From Micromonospora sp. WMMA1363 (GTDB lineage Bacteria > Actinomycetota > Actinomycetes > Mycobacteriales > Micromonosporaceae): 64,000 bases of DNA. Every line of letters starts with the position of its first letter. Position 1 is the first letter of the stretch. Below, in pieces: positions 41,492 to 51,190 of the stretch. The translations under genes and the position numbers were made by a program. The notes under the pieces were generated by a model that was given only the letters and a program-made list of their open reading frames with translations, made no database searches and was not told the origin of the DNA. Location: assembly GCF_030345795.1 (NCBI RefSeq), contig NZ_JAUALB010000001.1, positions 3,526,001 through 3,590,000 on the forward strand. The letters run 5' to 3'.

Positions 41492-43282
41492 ATGAACAGC
41501 ACTCTGCCCGTCAGCAAGTCCATCCTCGTCGCCGCAGTCGCCCTGTCGGTGGCAGCGGCTCTCACGATCATCCCTGGCCCCCCTGGTTCGGCCGACCCCG
41601 GATTCCAAGCCGTCGGGCACGTCTCACACTCCGAATTCGAGATGGAGATACTGGCCAAGGCTAAACCGGACGAGTGTTTCGCGGGGATTGGGGAGCCTTA
41701 TCCTCCTGGTCCTCCGTGCGCCGATGGAGTGCCGAAAGTCAACCAGGCGTACGTGTGGAGCATGGTCCGCTCCGATAGGAGCATCTGGTTGGGAACTACG
41801 GCCAACCTGCAGTGCCTGGTCTTAAGTAAACTTAAATCCACCAAGCCGGCTGAACCAATGCGAACGGAGGACTACGCTTGCGAGTACGGTGAAAGCGAGT
41901 ACATGAAGCAACGCCTGGTACCACCTCTCGGCGAGCGTGATCCCCGGTTGGCGGCCGGTGACGCACGCCCACCGCAGGTCGTACATTACGACATTGAATC
42001 CGGCAGGACCACCGAGAAGACCGGCGACATCATCAATGCTTCCATAACAGATGCCCTGCGGTTGAAATCAACGCTGGGAATTCGCGCCGCCGGCGCACAT
42101 GACGGTGTTGTCCTGTTGGCGGGGTTGGGGATATTCGGGGGGATCAACCTGTTCGCCTTCGACAGCGTATCCGGCGACTATCTCGGGTCGACAACCTTTC
42201 TCAGGTACAGCAACATCCGTAACTTCGTGGTGGCTGATGGCGCCCTCTACGCCGGGGTGGGTGTGGGCCGCGCCCCTGGAAGCGTCGTCGCCATCAAGGG
42301 CGCTGTTCTCCGCTGGACCGGCAGCAAGTCCGATCCGTTCCAATTCGACCTGGTTGGACATTTGCCGGCCGAAGCCGCGGACCTTACCGCCCACAACGGA
42401 CGAATCTTTGCGATCACCTGGGCCGGCGACACGTCCCTCTTCGGCCCGGGCGCTGCCGCGCCGGGAGTATGGCGGAGCCCAGCACTGGTCGACGGAGCAC
42501 CGGGACTGACCGAAGACGACGCGTACGCGTGGAGGCAGGTGTGGAGCGTGACCGACTACGAGCCGGACCCCACCATCGCCCGCACCTATGGCCTCGGTGG
42601 TCTTACCGCCTATGGCGGGCGGCTTTACTGGGGAACGATGCATGTTCCGGGAGCGGCCGTATTGTTTCACTCGAGACGTCACCCTTCGGCCGATACTGAG
42701 GAGAGGCGGACGGCGCTGACGGCCACGCATCGTGCGACGGCTCTCTTCCGAAGCGCATTCGACGATGAAGAGTCACCCGTAGAGCTGCTTTACGGTGAGT
42801 CGAATCTTCCAGCGTTCGATCCTGATGCGAACGACGGAGCGGGCGCTTGGCGCCCGGTGCCGACCGGCTACCGGCCGAGATTCGGTCGGTCCGGGTTTGG
42901 TAATACTTTCAACAACTATACCTGGGACATGGTCGTGGCCGACGGTCGTCTGTTCGTGGGCACAATGGACTGGAGCTATCTCAGCCGGGAGCTGAGACCG
43001 AACGATCCCTCGACCGATGCCGCGCTCGACGGCGTCGATCCGGCAGTCTATGGCGCCGACCTGTGGGTGTTCGACTCCGCCGGAGCGCCCGCCAGGCCAG
43101 TCGACACAGTCGGCCTCGGAAACTACCTCAACTATGGATTTCGGACTATGGTTGCCGATGGGCCAGACATCTACATCGGCACCGCAAACCCGATGAACCT
43201 GCGAACGAACCCTGACGACAATGTGCCGGAAGGCGGATGGGAGTTGATCCGACTAACCGCCACCAGCCGGGCCCCGGAGTAG
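41492..43282 (+). CDS. Secreted protein of unknown function, beta-propeller-like
   Basis: 596 aa from the ATG at 41492 (AAGGAACC upstream). A signal peptide is clear (ILVAAVALSVAAALTIIPGP). The mature part has repeated strand-turn motifs such as GVVLLAGLGIFGGINLFAFD, GALYAGVGVG, GGRLYWGTMH, DGRLFVGTMDWSYL and PDIYIGTANP, spaced as in WD40/PQQ-type propellers. GC is clearly lower than in its neighbours, suggesting transfer. It precedes the polyketide cluster in the same direction, but an 830-bp gap makes a shared role uncertain. No catalytic residues are recognised. Confidence 0.65.
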   Translation: MNSTLPVSKSILVAAVALSVAAALTIIPGPPGSADPGFQAVGHVSHSEFEMEILAKAKPDECFAGIGEPYPPGPPCADGVPKVNQAYVWSMVRSDRSIWLGTTANLQCLVLSKLKSTKPAEPMRTEDYACEYGESEYMKQRLVPPLGERDPRLAAGDARPPQVVHYDIESGRTTEKTGDIINASITDALRLKSTLGIRAAGAHDGVVLLAGLGIFGGINLFAFDSVSGDYLGSTTFLRYSNIRNFVVADGALYAGVGVGRAPGSVVAIKGAVLRWTGSKSDPFQFDLVGHLPAEAADLTAHNGRIFAITWAGDTSLFGPGAAAPGVWRSPALVDGAPGLTEDDAYAWRQVWSVTDYEPDPTIARTYGLGGLTAYGGRLYWGTMHVPGAAVLFHSRRHPSADTEERRTALTATHRATALFRSAFDDEESPVELLYGESNLPAFDPDANDGAGAWRPVPTGYRPRFGRSGFGNTFNNYTWDMVVADGRLFVGTMDWSYLSRELRPNDPSTDAALDGVDPAVYGADLWVFDSAGAPARPVDTVGLGNYLNYGFRTMVADGPDIYIGTANPMNLRTNPDDNVPEGGWELIRLTATSRAPE

Positions 43283-44116
43283 TCCCCCGGCTGTCCGTTT
43301 TGGCGGGACCCGTGGCAGCGCCAGGGACGGGCGGCGAGCACGGCACCTGTGGATCATGGAGTGGTCGAGGCTTCACGATCTGCAAAGGTGCCGTGCTCGC
43401 TGTGTCAACATTGCACGGCCTGATTGGAAGATGGCCAGGACTGCGGGGACGATGTTCCCGATCTTTCAGGGCACAGGCTGACGTTGCGCGGGGGCCTTGG
43501 AGGTCATCGTGAGTCGCTTGCTTTGGGCTGTTTCTCGACAAGGGGGCTTCTCGGTGTTACGGAAGGGCGATCCGGAATCGCGCCGGTGGTTCTTCCAGCC
43601 GGCTGTAGAGGGTGGCGAGCACGATCGGGTCGCCCTCGGCGACCACCGCACCGCACTGCTCGCACACATAACGTTACCGTTTGTATCGTTATGGAGAACG
43701 AACGGCGGGTCAAGGCCCTCGACGACGATTTCACGATCCACTCACGGCCGACGCCCGTCGCCCGGGCTACCACACATCCGTACGTAGACCGTTCGGTTCT
43801 GCGGCTCCTGTCGTGCTGGTCCTGGCCGGGCTGCCCAAGGGCCGGGCGGCGACGATACGCAGGCGTTGTCGTCGGGGCAGACGGGCGGGAGCAGGTAGCG
43901 CTCCCGCACGGCGGTGTTGTCGGGTGGTGGCCGTACGAGTCCTTGCCCGGCGTCTCTGGCCGGGCGCGCCCGGTGACAGTCCGTTGACGGTCGAGCCCGA
44001 CACTGGCTTCCAGTATCGCCGCTGGTGGTGGCGGAGCGACCGCTGCGTCACGGATCACCAAGTTCCAACCGATGAGTGTCGTCGTCCTCACCTCCTACCT
44101 GTGAAATGGAAGTTCG
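43283..44116. other. Non-coding or decayed region before the PKS genes
   Basis: About 830 bp. No full gene is supported. One short minus-strand frame (43557-43667) begins GTG and encodes a CEQCG motif; another minus-strand stretch near 43750-43900 has protein-like composition without a start. These look like remnants of older genes. The promoter of the PKS operon should lie near the right end; GTAACGTTAC-like sequence sits near 43671. Confidence 0.35.
43557..43667 (-). CDS. Possible 36-aa CxxC peptide or gene remnant
   Basis: A GTG at 43667 opens a 36-codon frame: CEQCGAVVAEGDPIVLATLY followed by SRLEEPPARFRIALP. The CxxC and codon use look protein-like, but there is no ribosome site and no partner half of a zinc ribbon, so it may be the tail of a decayed gene. 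Confidence 0.2.
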   Translation of the reverse strand: MCEQCGAVVAEGDPIVLATLYSRLEEPPARFRIALP

Positions 44117-47100
44117 ATGACTGGTGCGCCGATGAGGAAAGACTTGGTCATCTCGATCAACCCCTGTGGGGCGATCGAAGCAAGCCCACGCCTGGTGGCC
44201 GCCGCTTGCGGAGGCGGGGGAGTAGGCGTCCTCGATCTTGCCGGCGGTGGTCGGGACATGGCGCGCGCCGTCGAACAGGCCTCGTCGTGGTCGGCCGGAC
44301 CGGTCGGTGTCCGGGTGCCCGCCGGCTGTGCGGCCACCCTCGCCGAGGTGGAACGGGCGGCGTCGGGATGCTTGGATCTTGTGGTTCTACCGGGGGACAG
44401 CCCGTGGGACGTGGCCCGGACCGTCGCGCGCCACCGGGTCCTGGCGGAGGTGTGCAGCGTCGCCGAGGCCCGCACGGCGGCCGCGGCCGGTGCACACGGG
44501 TTGATCGCCAGGGGGACGGAGACGGGCGGACGGGTCAGCGAGCTCAGTTCGTTCGTGCTGCTACAGCAGCTGCTGGCCGACGACAGGCTCGGCCTGCCGA
44601 TCTGGGTGGCTGGTGGCGTGGGGTGGCACACAGCGGCTGCCTGCGTGGTCGGCGGGGCGGCAGGAGTGGTACTGGACAGCCAGCTGGCGTTGATGCCGGA
44701 GTCCGACCTGCCCGAGGACGTCATGGCCGTCATCCGACGGATGGACGGTTCGGAGGCCGTCCTCGATGGAGGGGTGCGAGGTATTCACCCCGGCGGGCGG
44801 CGTGACGGCGGGTCCGGGTTGCTGCCGGTGGGCCAGGATGGCTGGTTGGCGGCGGTGTTCCGGCGGCGGTGGCGGGATACCAAGACCGCCGTGCGGGGCG
44901 TGGTATCCGCCATCGAGCAGGCCGTTGCCGCCGAGGCGGCGGGGACTTTGGCCCCCGGCGCGCCGATGGCGCAGGGGTTGGGTATCCGGCTACCGGTGGC
45001 GCAGGGCCCGATGACGCGGGTCAGCGACACAGGGCAATTTGCCGCGGCGGTGGCCGACGGCGGTGGACTGCCGTTCATCGCGCTCGCTCTCGCGAGCGGG
45101 GAGCGATCCCGGACGTTGCTGCGGGAGGCGGCCGACGCGGTGGGGGACCGGCCCTGGGGCGTGGGAATTCTGGGGTTCACGTCGGAACAGGTGCGAGCGG
45201 AGCAGATTGCGGCGGTACGCGAGATCGGTCCGCAGGTGGTGATCATCGCTGGCGGCCGGCCGGCACAGGCCAAGGCCTTCGAAGGGGAAGGTATCGCCGC
45301 GTTTCTGCATGTGCCGTCATCGGGCTTGCTGCGTCAGTTTCTGCGCTCCGGGGCACGCCGGTTCGTCTTCGAGGGCGCGGAGTGTGGCGGCCATGTGGGG
45401 CCGCGTACCAGCTTCGGGTTGTGGGAGGGGCAGGTGGCGGTGCTGGAGGAGTTCCTGGACGCCGCGCCCGCCGGGACCGGCGAGCAGGTGCAGGTGTGGT
45501 TCGCCGGCGGCATCCACGACGCCCGGTCCGCGGCGATGGTGGCGGCGGTTGCGCTACCGCTGGTCAGACGGGGTGTCGCGGTCGGGGTGCTGATGGGCAC
45601 CGCGTACCTGTTCACCGACGAGGCGGTGGCGTGTGGGGCGATCCGGCCGCTGTTCCAGCGTGAGGTGCTGGCGGCGACGGAGACGGTGTTGTTGGAGACG
45701 GCCCCGGGGCACGTGACGAGATGCTTGAACAGCCCGTTCGTCGACGAATTCCAACGGATTCGGGAGGAGTTGGCGGCGACGGGGGCGCAGGGCCAGCACC
45801 TGTGGGACCCGCTGGAGACGCTCAACATGGGCCGGTTGCGGATCGCGAGTAAGGGGATTCGCCGCGAGGGTGATTCGCTGGTGGAGGTCGAGGAGGCCGG
45901 TCAGCGTGTCGAAGGGATGTTCATGGCCGGCCAGGTCGCGGTCCTGCGGGACGCGAGGACGACAATTGCCGCCCTGCACGCGGACGTCACCACCGGTGCG
46001 CAGGCGTTCTACGCCGAGCGCGTCGCCGCCCTGACGCCGGGCGCGGAGCGGACCCTGGATGAGCCACCGACGCCGTTGGACATCGCGATCGTCGGGATGT
46101 CGTGCGTCATGCCCGGCTCGCCGGACCTGGCCGCCTTCTGGCAGGCGATCCTGGCAGGGCGGGACACGATCACCGAGGTGCCCGCCGATCGATGGGATGT
46201 GGACACGTACCACGACCAGCAGGCCAGGCCGGGTAAGGCCGGACACCCCACCACCGCCTCGAAATGGGGCGGATTCGTCCCGCCGGTGCCCTTCGACGCC
46301 ATCGGCTACGGCATCCCCCCGGCGTCGTTGGCCAGCATCGAACCGGCTCAGTTGCTCGCGTTGGAGGTGGCGCACCGCGCTCTGATCGAGGCCGGCTACC
46401 CGTGCGACGAGTCGGGCGTCGACCACAGTCGTACCGGGGTGGTGTTCGGCGCGGAGAGCGGCAGCGACCTGTCGCAGGCCTACGATCTCCAGATCACCTT
46501 GCCTGCCCACCTTGGCGATCTCCCCGCCGAGCTGGCCGATGTGCTTCCCACGATCACCGAGGACAGCTTCCCCGGAGTGCTGGCCAACGTGATGGCCGGG
46601 CGGGTGGCCAACCGACTTGACCTCGGTGGACCGAACTTCGTCGTCAACGCGGCGTGTGCGTCGTCGCTGGCCGCGGTCGACGCCGCGTGTAAGGAGTTGA
46701 ACGCGGGCACCAGCGACCTGATGATCTGCGGCGGGGTGGACCTGCACAACGCCATCTACGACTTCGTCATGTTCACCTCGGTGCACGCGTTGTCGGCGAC
46801 CGGCCGGTGTCGCACGTTCGACGCCACCGGTGACGGCATCGCCCTCGGCGAAGGAGCAGCCTGTGTCGTGCTGAAGCGGTTGGCCGACGCCGAACGCGAC
46901 GGTGACCGCATCTACGCCGTCATCAAGGGACTCGGCGCCGGCAGCGACGGGCGGGCGCTGGGCCTGACCGCTCCCCGCGCCGAGGGACAGCGTCGGGCGC
47001 TGGACCGCGCCTACGCGGCTGCCGGCATCTCGCCACGCCAGGTCGGCCTGGTCGAGGCGCACGGCACCGGGACCGTTGTCGGTGATCGCACCGAACTCCA

Positions 47101-50100
47101 GACCCTGACCCACTTGTTCACCGACCACGACGCACGGCCTGGTAGCTGCGCGCTCGGCTCAGTGAAGTCACAGATCGGGCACACCAAGTGCGCCGCCGGC
47201 CTCGCCGGAATGATCAAGGCCGCCCTCGCACTGCACACCGCGGTCACGCCGCCGACCATCAACCTCACCCGTCCCAATCCGGCATGGGATCCGTCGACCA
47301 GCCCGTTCGTCTTCCACACTGAGCCCCGTCCGTGGAACTCCCCGGCCGCCGAGCGGTTCGCCGCGGTCAGCGCGTTCGGGTTCGGCGGCACCAACTACCA
47401 CGCGGTTCTCGCCGCCCACCGCAGCGTCCCCGAACCACGCCACACCTACGACGAATGGCCGGCGGAGCTGTTCTGCTTCCGCGGCCGCGACCGCGAATCG
47501 GCGCACCAGGCGGTGCGCAGATTCGCGGCCACCGCGCAGTCCACCGACCGGTACGGTCAGCCGTGGCGGCTACGCGACCTGGCCGCCACGCTCGCCAACC
47601 AGATGGACCCCCGCCAGGGGCCGGTCCAGCTCGCCGTCGTCGCCCGCGACCGGCACGAGCTGAGCCATCTGCTTCGCCGCGCGACGGACGGTGAGCACGA
47701 CCCGCGTCGTGGGCTGATCCAACCGCCGGAACGGACAGCGGCGGAGGACGGCGTCGGGAAGGTGGCGTTCCTGTTCCCGGGGCAGGGCAGCCAGCGTCGG
47801 GGAGCCCTGGTCGACCTGTTCGTCGCGTTCCCCGAGATCCGGAAGTACCTCGGCCCAGACGAGTGGTGGACGAATGTGCTGTTCCCTCCCGCGGCGTTCG
47901 ATCCGACGACCGAACAGGAACAGCACGAGCGGGTCCGGGACACGCGGGTCGCGCAGCCCGCGCTCGGCATCGGCGGTCTCGCCGTCAACCACCTGCTCCA
48001 CCGCCTCAACGTCCGCCCCGACCTCGCGGGTGGCCACAGCTATGGAGAACTTGTCGCCCTCTGCGTCGCTGGCGCGTACGGCGCCGAGACCCTGCTGGAA
48101 CTCAGCCGCGAACGGGCGGCCGCGATCCTCGCCGCCGCCGGTGACGACCCCGGCACCATGGCCGCCGTCCACGCTACCGCCGAGCAGACCGCCACCGTGC
48201 TCGCCACCGCCGGCCTCGCCGATCACGTGGTGCTCGCCAACCACAACGCGCCGGCGCAGGTGGTGATCTCCGGTGCCACGCCGGCGGTCGAGGCGGCGGT
48301 CACCGCGCTGAGGTCGGCCGGACTGTCCGGACGGGTGCTGCCGGTGGCCTGCGCGTTCCACAGCCCGGTCGTGGCCGGTGGGGTGGAACGCTTCGCGCGG
48401 GCGCTCGCCGAACACCCGGTCGTTCCGCCACGCATCCCGGTCTGGTCCAACCAGGATGCCACCCCGTACCCCGACGACGACGCCGGTCAGGTACGGCACC
48501 GGCTCGCGGCCCAGATCGGCGCGCCGGTGCGGTTCGTCGACCAGATCGAAGGGATGTATGCCAGCGGTGCCCGCACCTTCGTCGAGGTCGGCCCTGGGCA
48601 CGTTCTCACCCGCCTCGTGCAGGCCGTGCTCGGCGACCGGCCCCACCTCGCCGTCGCCTGTGACCGCGACTCGGGCGAGGGCCTACGGGATCTGCTCACC
48701 GCGGTGGCGGAACTGGCGTGCGCCGGCGTGCCGGTCCAGACCGGCTGGCTTTTCCACGGCCGGGACATCACCGAGGTGCCCGCCACCGAGCCCGCCAAGC
48801 ACCCGGTCTGGAGCGTCAGCGGTCGCCTCGTCCGGGACCGCGACGGTGCGTGTCCTCCCGGGGGCCTGACACCCCCCCGACGTGTCAAGGAGCTGACCAT
48901 GAGCGCATCAGTGGGACCCACCGGCGGAGGAGACCACGAAAAGTTGATCACCGACTTCCTTCGCACCAGCCGCGAACTGATCGCCACTCAGCGCGATGTC
49001 ATGCTCGCCTACTTCGGTGGCAGCGGTGGTCGGCTCGTCTGGCAGCAGTCAGCGGAGCAACCGCCGGCGATGTTGCCCGCACCGACCACGATGACCAGCG
49101 CGGTCGCGCCGCTGTCGCCAACGCTGGCGGCGACCGCGCTTGCGGCCGTGACCGATGGTGCGGCGTCCATCGGCGGCACCGCTGTCGTACCGGCCGCCAG
49201 AACGGCGCCGGCGGCTGAGGAATTCTCCAGCATGGTGCTGTCGGTGATCAGTGAGCGGACCGGATACCCGGTCGACATGATCGACGTCGACCTGAATCTG
49301 GAAGCGGATCTCGGCGTGGACTCGATCAAGCGTGCGGAGGTGGCCGGCGAGGTGGCGACCCGGTTGGGGCTGTCCCCCGACGGCGACGATGCGGAGCTCG
49401 ACGATTCGGAGCTGGAGGGCCTGGTCAAGAGCGGCACGGTACGCACGATGGTCGACTGGCTGCAGGCGCGGGCACGTGCGGTGACGGCCACCGGTGCGCC
49501 GGCAACGACCCCGGCCCCGCCCGGCGCGTCGTCACCGGTCTCGGCGTCGCTCGCCACACCGTTGTCGACCGACCTGGACTGGCTCCTCGACTTGTCCGCC
49601 CGGGCCGCGTCGTCCACGCCGACGGTGGACGCGGCTCTCCCGGGTCAGCGAGGCAGCGCACCGCCCGCGGCGGTGGCCGGCGACGGCGCGGCAGCGGCAG
49701 CGGCAGCGGCAGCGGCTCACGATGTGCCACCCGGCATCGCGCCGACACGTCTGGTGCCCCGGCTGGTGCCTGCGGCGGACGCGGCGGTGGAGCCGACCGC
49801 CACGCTGACGGGCACGACGCTCCTGGTGACCGGGGACAGCCCGGTAGCGGCGCGGGTAGTCGAGCTGTTGCGCGAATCCGGGGCGAACGTGCGTATCGGC
49901 AGCGTCCGCGACGACGAAGCAGCCGACGGGGTCGACGGCCTGCTCCTCGTCGACGGGCTGAGCGGAGCCGAGGCACCCATGCTGCCCGGCGCGTTCACGC
50001 TCATCAGGCGTGCCGTGACGGGTGGCGTGCGCTGGCTGGTGGCGGTGGCCGACCGAACCGCCGGTCCATGCGCCGACGGGCTGGTTGGGCTCTTCCGCAC

Positions 50101-51190
50101 CGTCGCCCGGGAGTATCCGCAGACCGTCACCCGGATGGTCATCGTGAATGGTTCGGACCCCGCCGAACGCCTCGCCCGGCAACTCGTCGAGGAGATGCTG
50201 ACCCCGGGCGACACACCGGTGGTCGACCGCAGCGACGGAGGGCGGTGTACGAGCGTTCTGGTGCCGGAGAGCCTGGGCGTGTCGGCCGTCGCCGGGGCGG
50301 GGCCCGCCGGCGACGGTGCGGCCGAGGTGCCCGCGGTCGGTCTGGACCGCGATGCGGTGGTGGTGCTGGTCGGCGGCGCTCGTGGGATCACCGCCGGGAT
50401 CGCCCGAACTCTCGCTGCTGCCTGCGGGTGCCGGATCGAGCTGATTGGCCGGACACCGCTGCCGGATGAGCCGGAAGACCCGCTGCTCGCCGGCGCGGCC
50501 GACCCGACGGCGCTGCGGGCCGCGCTGGCCGACCAGGGCATGCGCGAACCCTCCCGGATCGCGCGGCGGGCCCGCGAGATCCTCGCCGTCCGAGAGGTGC
50601 GGGCGACCTTGCGGGAGGTGCGCGACGCGGGCAGCCAGGTGCGCTATCACGCCCTCGACGTCCGGGACGAACAGGCGACCCGCGACCTCATCACGTCGAT
50701 CCACGGCGAGTTCGGGCGCCTCGACGGGCTGGTGTACGCCGCCGGATTGATCGAGGACAAGTTGATCGCCGACAAGGACACCCAGTCGTTCGCCCGGGTC
50801 TTCAACACCAAGGTCAGCGGTGCCCAGACGCTGCTGGTCGCGCTGGACGAGCTGAAGTGCACACCGACCTTCGTGGTGCTGTTCGGCAGTATCGCCACCT
50901 TCAACGGCACCCGGGGCCAGGCGGACTACGCCGCCGCCAACGACGCCCTGGAGACGATGGGCGCTCGCTGGGCGACGAGGACCGGTAACCGGTGTCTCAC
51001 CGTGCACTGGGGTCCGTGGGCGCCGGCCGCGGGCCACGCCGGCATGGTCACCGTCGAGCTGAGCAAGCACTACGCCCGCCACGGTGTCGGGATGGTCAAG
51101 CCGCAGGAGGGAGTGTCGAGCCTGCTCAGCGAGCTGGCCTATGGCGACCCCACCCGGACCGCGGTCGTCTACGTCGCCGTGGGCCGGTGA
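44117..51190 (+). CDS. Iterative PUFA/HglE-like polyketide synthase: NPD-NPD-KS-AT-ACP-KR
   Basis: 2357 aa from the ATG at 44117 (GGAAG 6 bases upstream). Residues 1-250: a degenerate nitronate-monooxygenase-like barrel (VAAACGGGGVGVLDLAGGG, IARGTETGGRVSE). Residues 265-600: a second, better conserved PfaD-like flavin barrel (RLPVAQGPMTRVSD, AECGGHVGPRTSF about 421-433), likely the enoyl reductase. KS about 654-1090 with Cys847, His982 and His1022. AT about 1215-1510 with GHSYGE Ser1308 and His1415. One ACP about 1695-1775 with LGVDSIK Ser1736. KR about 1900-2357 with VGGARGI, Ser2258 and Tyr2271. The module can extend, reduce and, with its partner, dehydrate a chain iteratively. The stop overlaps the next start by 4 bp. 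Confidence 0.9.
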   Translation: MTGAPMRKDLVISINPCGAIEASPRLVAAACGGGGVGVLDLAGGGRDMARAVEQASSWSAGPVGVRVPAGCAATLAEVERAASGCLDLVVLPGDSPWDVARTVARHRVLAEVCSVAEARTAAAAGAHGLIARGTETGGRVSELSSFVLLQQLLADDRLGLPIWVAGGVGWHTAAACVVGGAAGVVLDSQLALMPESDLPEDVMAVIRRMDGSEAVLDGGVRGIHPGGRRDGGSGLLPVGQDGWLAAVFRRRWRDTKTAVRGVVSAIEQAVAAEAAGTLAPGAPMAQGLGIRLPVAQGPMTRVSDTGQFAAAVADGGGLPFIALALASGERSRTLLREAADAVGDRPWGVGILGFTSEQVRAEQIAAVREIGPQVVIIAGGRPAQAKAFEGEGIAAFLHVPSSGLLRQFLRSGARRFVFEGAECGGHVGPRTSFGLWEGQVAVLEEFLDAAPAGTGEQVQVWFAGGIHDARSAAMVAAVALPLVRRGVAVGVLMGTAYLFTDEAVACGAIRPLFQREVLAATETVLLETAPGHVTRCLNSPFVDEFQRIREELAATGAQGQHLWDPLETLNMGRLRIASKGIRREGDSLVEVEEAGQRVEGMFMAGQVAVLRDARTTIAALHADVTTGAQAFYAERVAALTPGAERTLDEPPTPLDIAIVGMSCVMPGSPDLAAFWQAILAGRDTITEVPADRWDVDTYHDQQARPGKAGHPTTASKWGGFVPPVPFDAIGYGIPPASLASIEPAQLLALEVAHRALIEAGYPCDESGVDHSRTGVVFGAESGSDLSQAYDLQITLPAHLGDLPAELADVLPTITEDSFPGVLANVMAGRVANRLDLGGPNFVVNAACASSLAAVDAACKELNAGTSDLMICGGVDLHNAIYDFVMFTSVHALSATGRCRTFDATGDGIALGEGAACVVLKRLADAERDGDRIYAVIKGLGAGSDGRALGLTAPRAEGQRRALDRAYAAAGISPRQVGLVEAHGTGTVVGDRTELQTLTHLFTDHDARPGSCALGSVKSQIGHTKCAAGLAGMIKAALALHTAVTPPTINLTRPNPAWDPSTSPFVFHTEPRPWNSPAAERFAAVSAFGFGGTNYHAVLAAHRSVPEPRHTYDEWPAELFCFRGRDRESAHQAVRRFAATAQSTDRYGQPWRLRDLAATLANQMDPRQGPVQLAVVARDRHELSHLLRRATDGEHDPRRGLIQPPERTAAEDGVGKVAFLFPGQGSQRRGALVDLFVAFPEIRKYLGPDEWWTNVLFPPAAFDPTTEQEQHERVRDTRVAQPALGIGGLAVNHLLHRLNVRPDLAGGHSYGELVALCVAGAYGAETLLELSRERAAAILAAAGDDPGTMAAVHATAEQTATVLATAGLADHVVLANHNAPAQVVISGATPAVEAAVTALRSAGLSGRVLPVACAFHSPVVAGGVERFARALAEHPVVPPRIPVWSNQDATPYPDDDAGQVRHRLAAQIGAPVRFVDQIEGMYASGARTFVEVGPGHVLTRLVQAVLGDRPHLAVACDRDSGEGLRDLLTAVAELACAGVPVQTGWLFHGRDITEVPATEPAKHPVWSVSGRLVRDRDGACPPGGLTPPRRVKELTMSASVGPTGGGDHEKLITDFLRTSRELIATQRDVMLAYFGGSGGRLVWQQSAEQPPAMLPAPTTMTSAVAPLSPTLAATALAAVTDGAASIGGTAVVPAARTAPAAEEFSSMVLSVISERTGYPVDMIDVDLNLEADLGVDSIKRAEVAGEVATRLGLSPDGDDAELDDSELEGLVKSGTVRTMVDWLQARARAVTATGAPATTPAPPGASSPVSASLATPLSTDLDWLLDLSARAASSTPTVDAALPGQRGSAPPAAVAGDGAAAAAAAAAAHDVPPGIAPTRLVPRLVPAADAAVEPTATLTGTTLLVTGDSPVAARVVELLRESGANVRIGSVRDDEAADGVDGLLLVDGLSGAEAPMLPGAFTLIRRAVTGGVRWLVAVADRTAGPCADGLVGLFRTVAREYPQTVTRMVIVNGSDPAERLARQLVEEMLTPGDTPVVDRSDGGRCTSVLVPESLGVSAVAGAGPAGDGAAEVPAVGLDRDAVVVLVGGARGITAGIARTLAAACGCRIELIGRTPLPDEPEDPLLAGAADPTALRAALADQGMREPSRIARRAREILAVREVRATLREVRDAGSQVRYHALDVRDEQATRDLITSIHGEFGRLDGLVYAAGLIEDKLIADKDTQSFARVFNTKVSGAQTLLVALDELKCTPTFVVLFGSIATFNGTRGQADYAAANDALETMGARWATRTGNRCLTVHWGPWAPAAGHAGMVTVELSKHYARHGVGMVKPQEGVSSLLSELAYGDPTRTAVVYVAVGR

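Noticed and set aside
43681..44805. 374-aa plus-strand frame running into the first synthase gene
   Set aside because: It is out of frame with the synthase and Arg/Gly-rich without motifs; the true start at 44117 has a ribosome site.
45554..47128. Long antisense open frames within the polyketide synthase genes
   Set aside because: They mirror KS and AT codons and lack ribosome sites; shadows of the high-GC coding strand.
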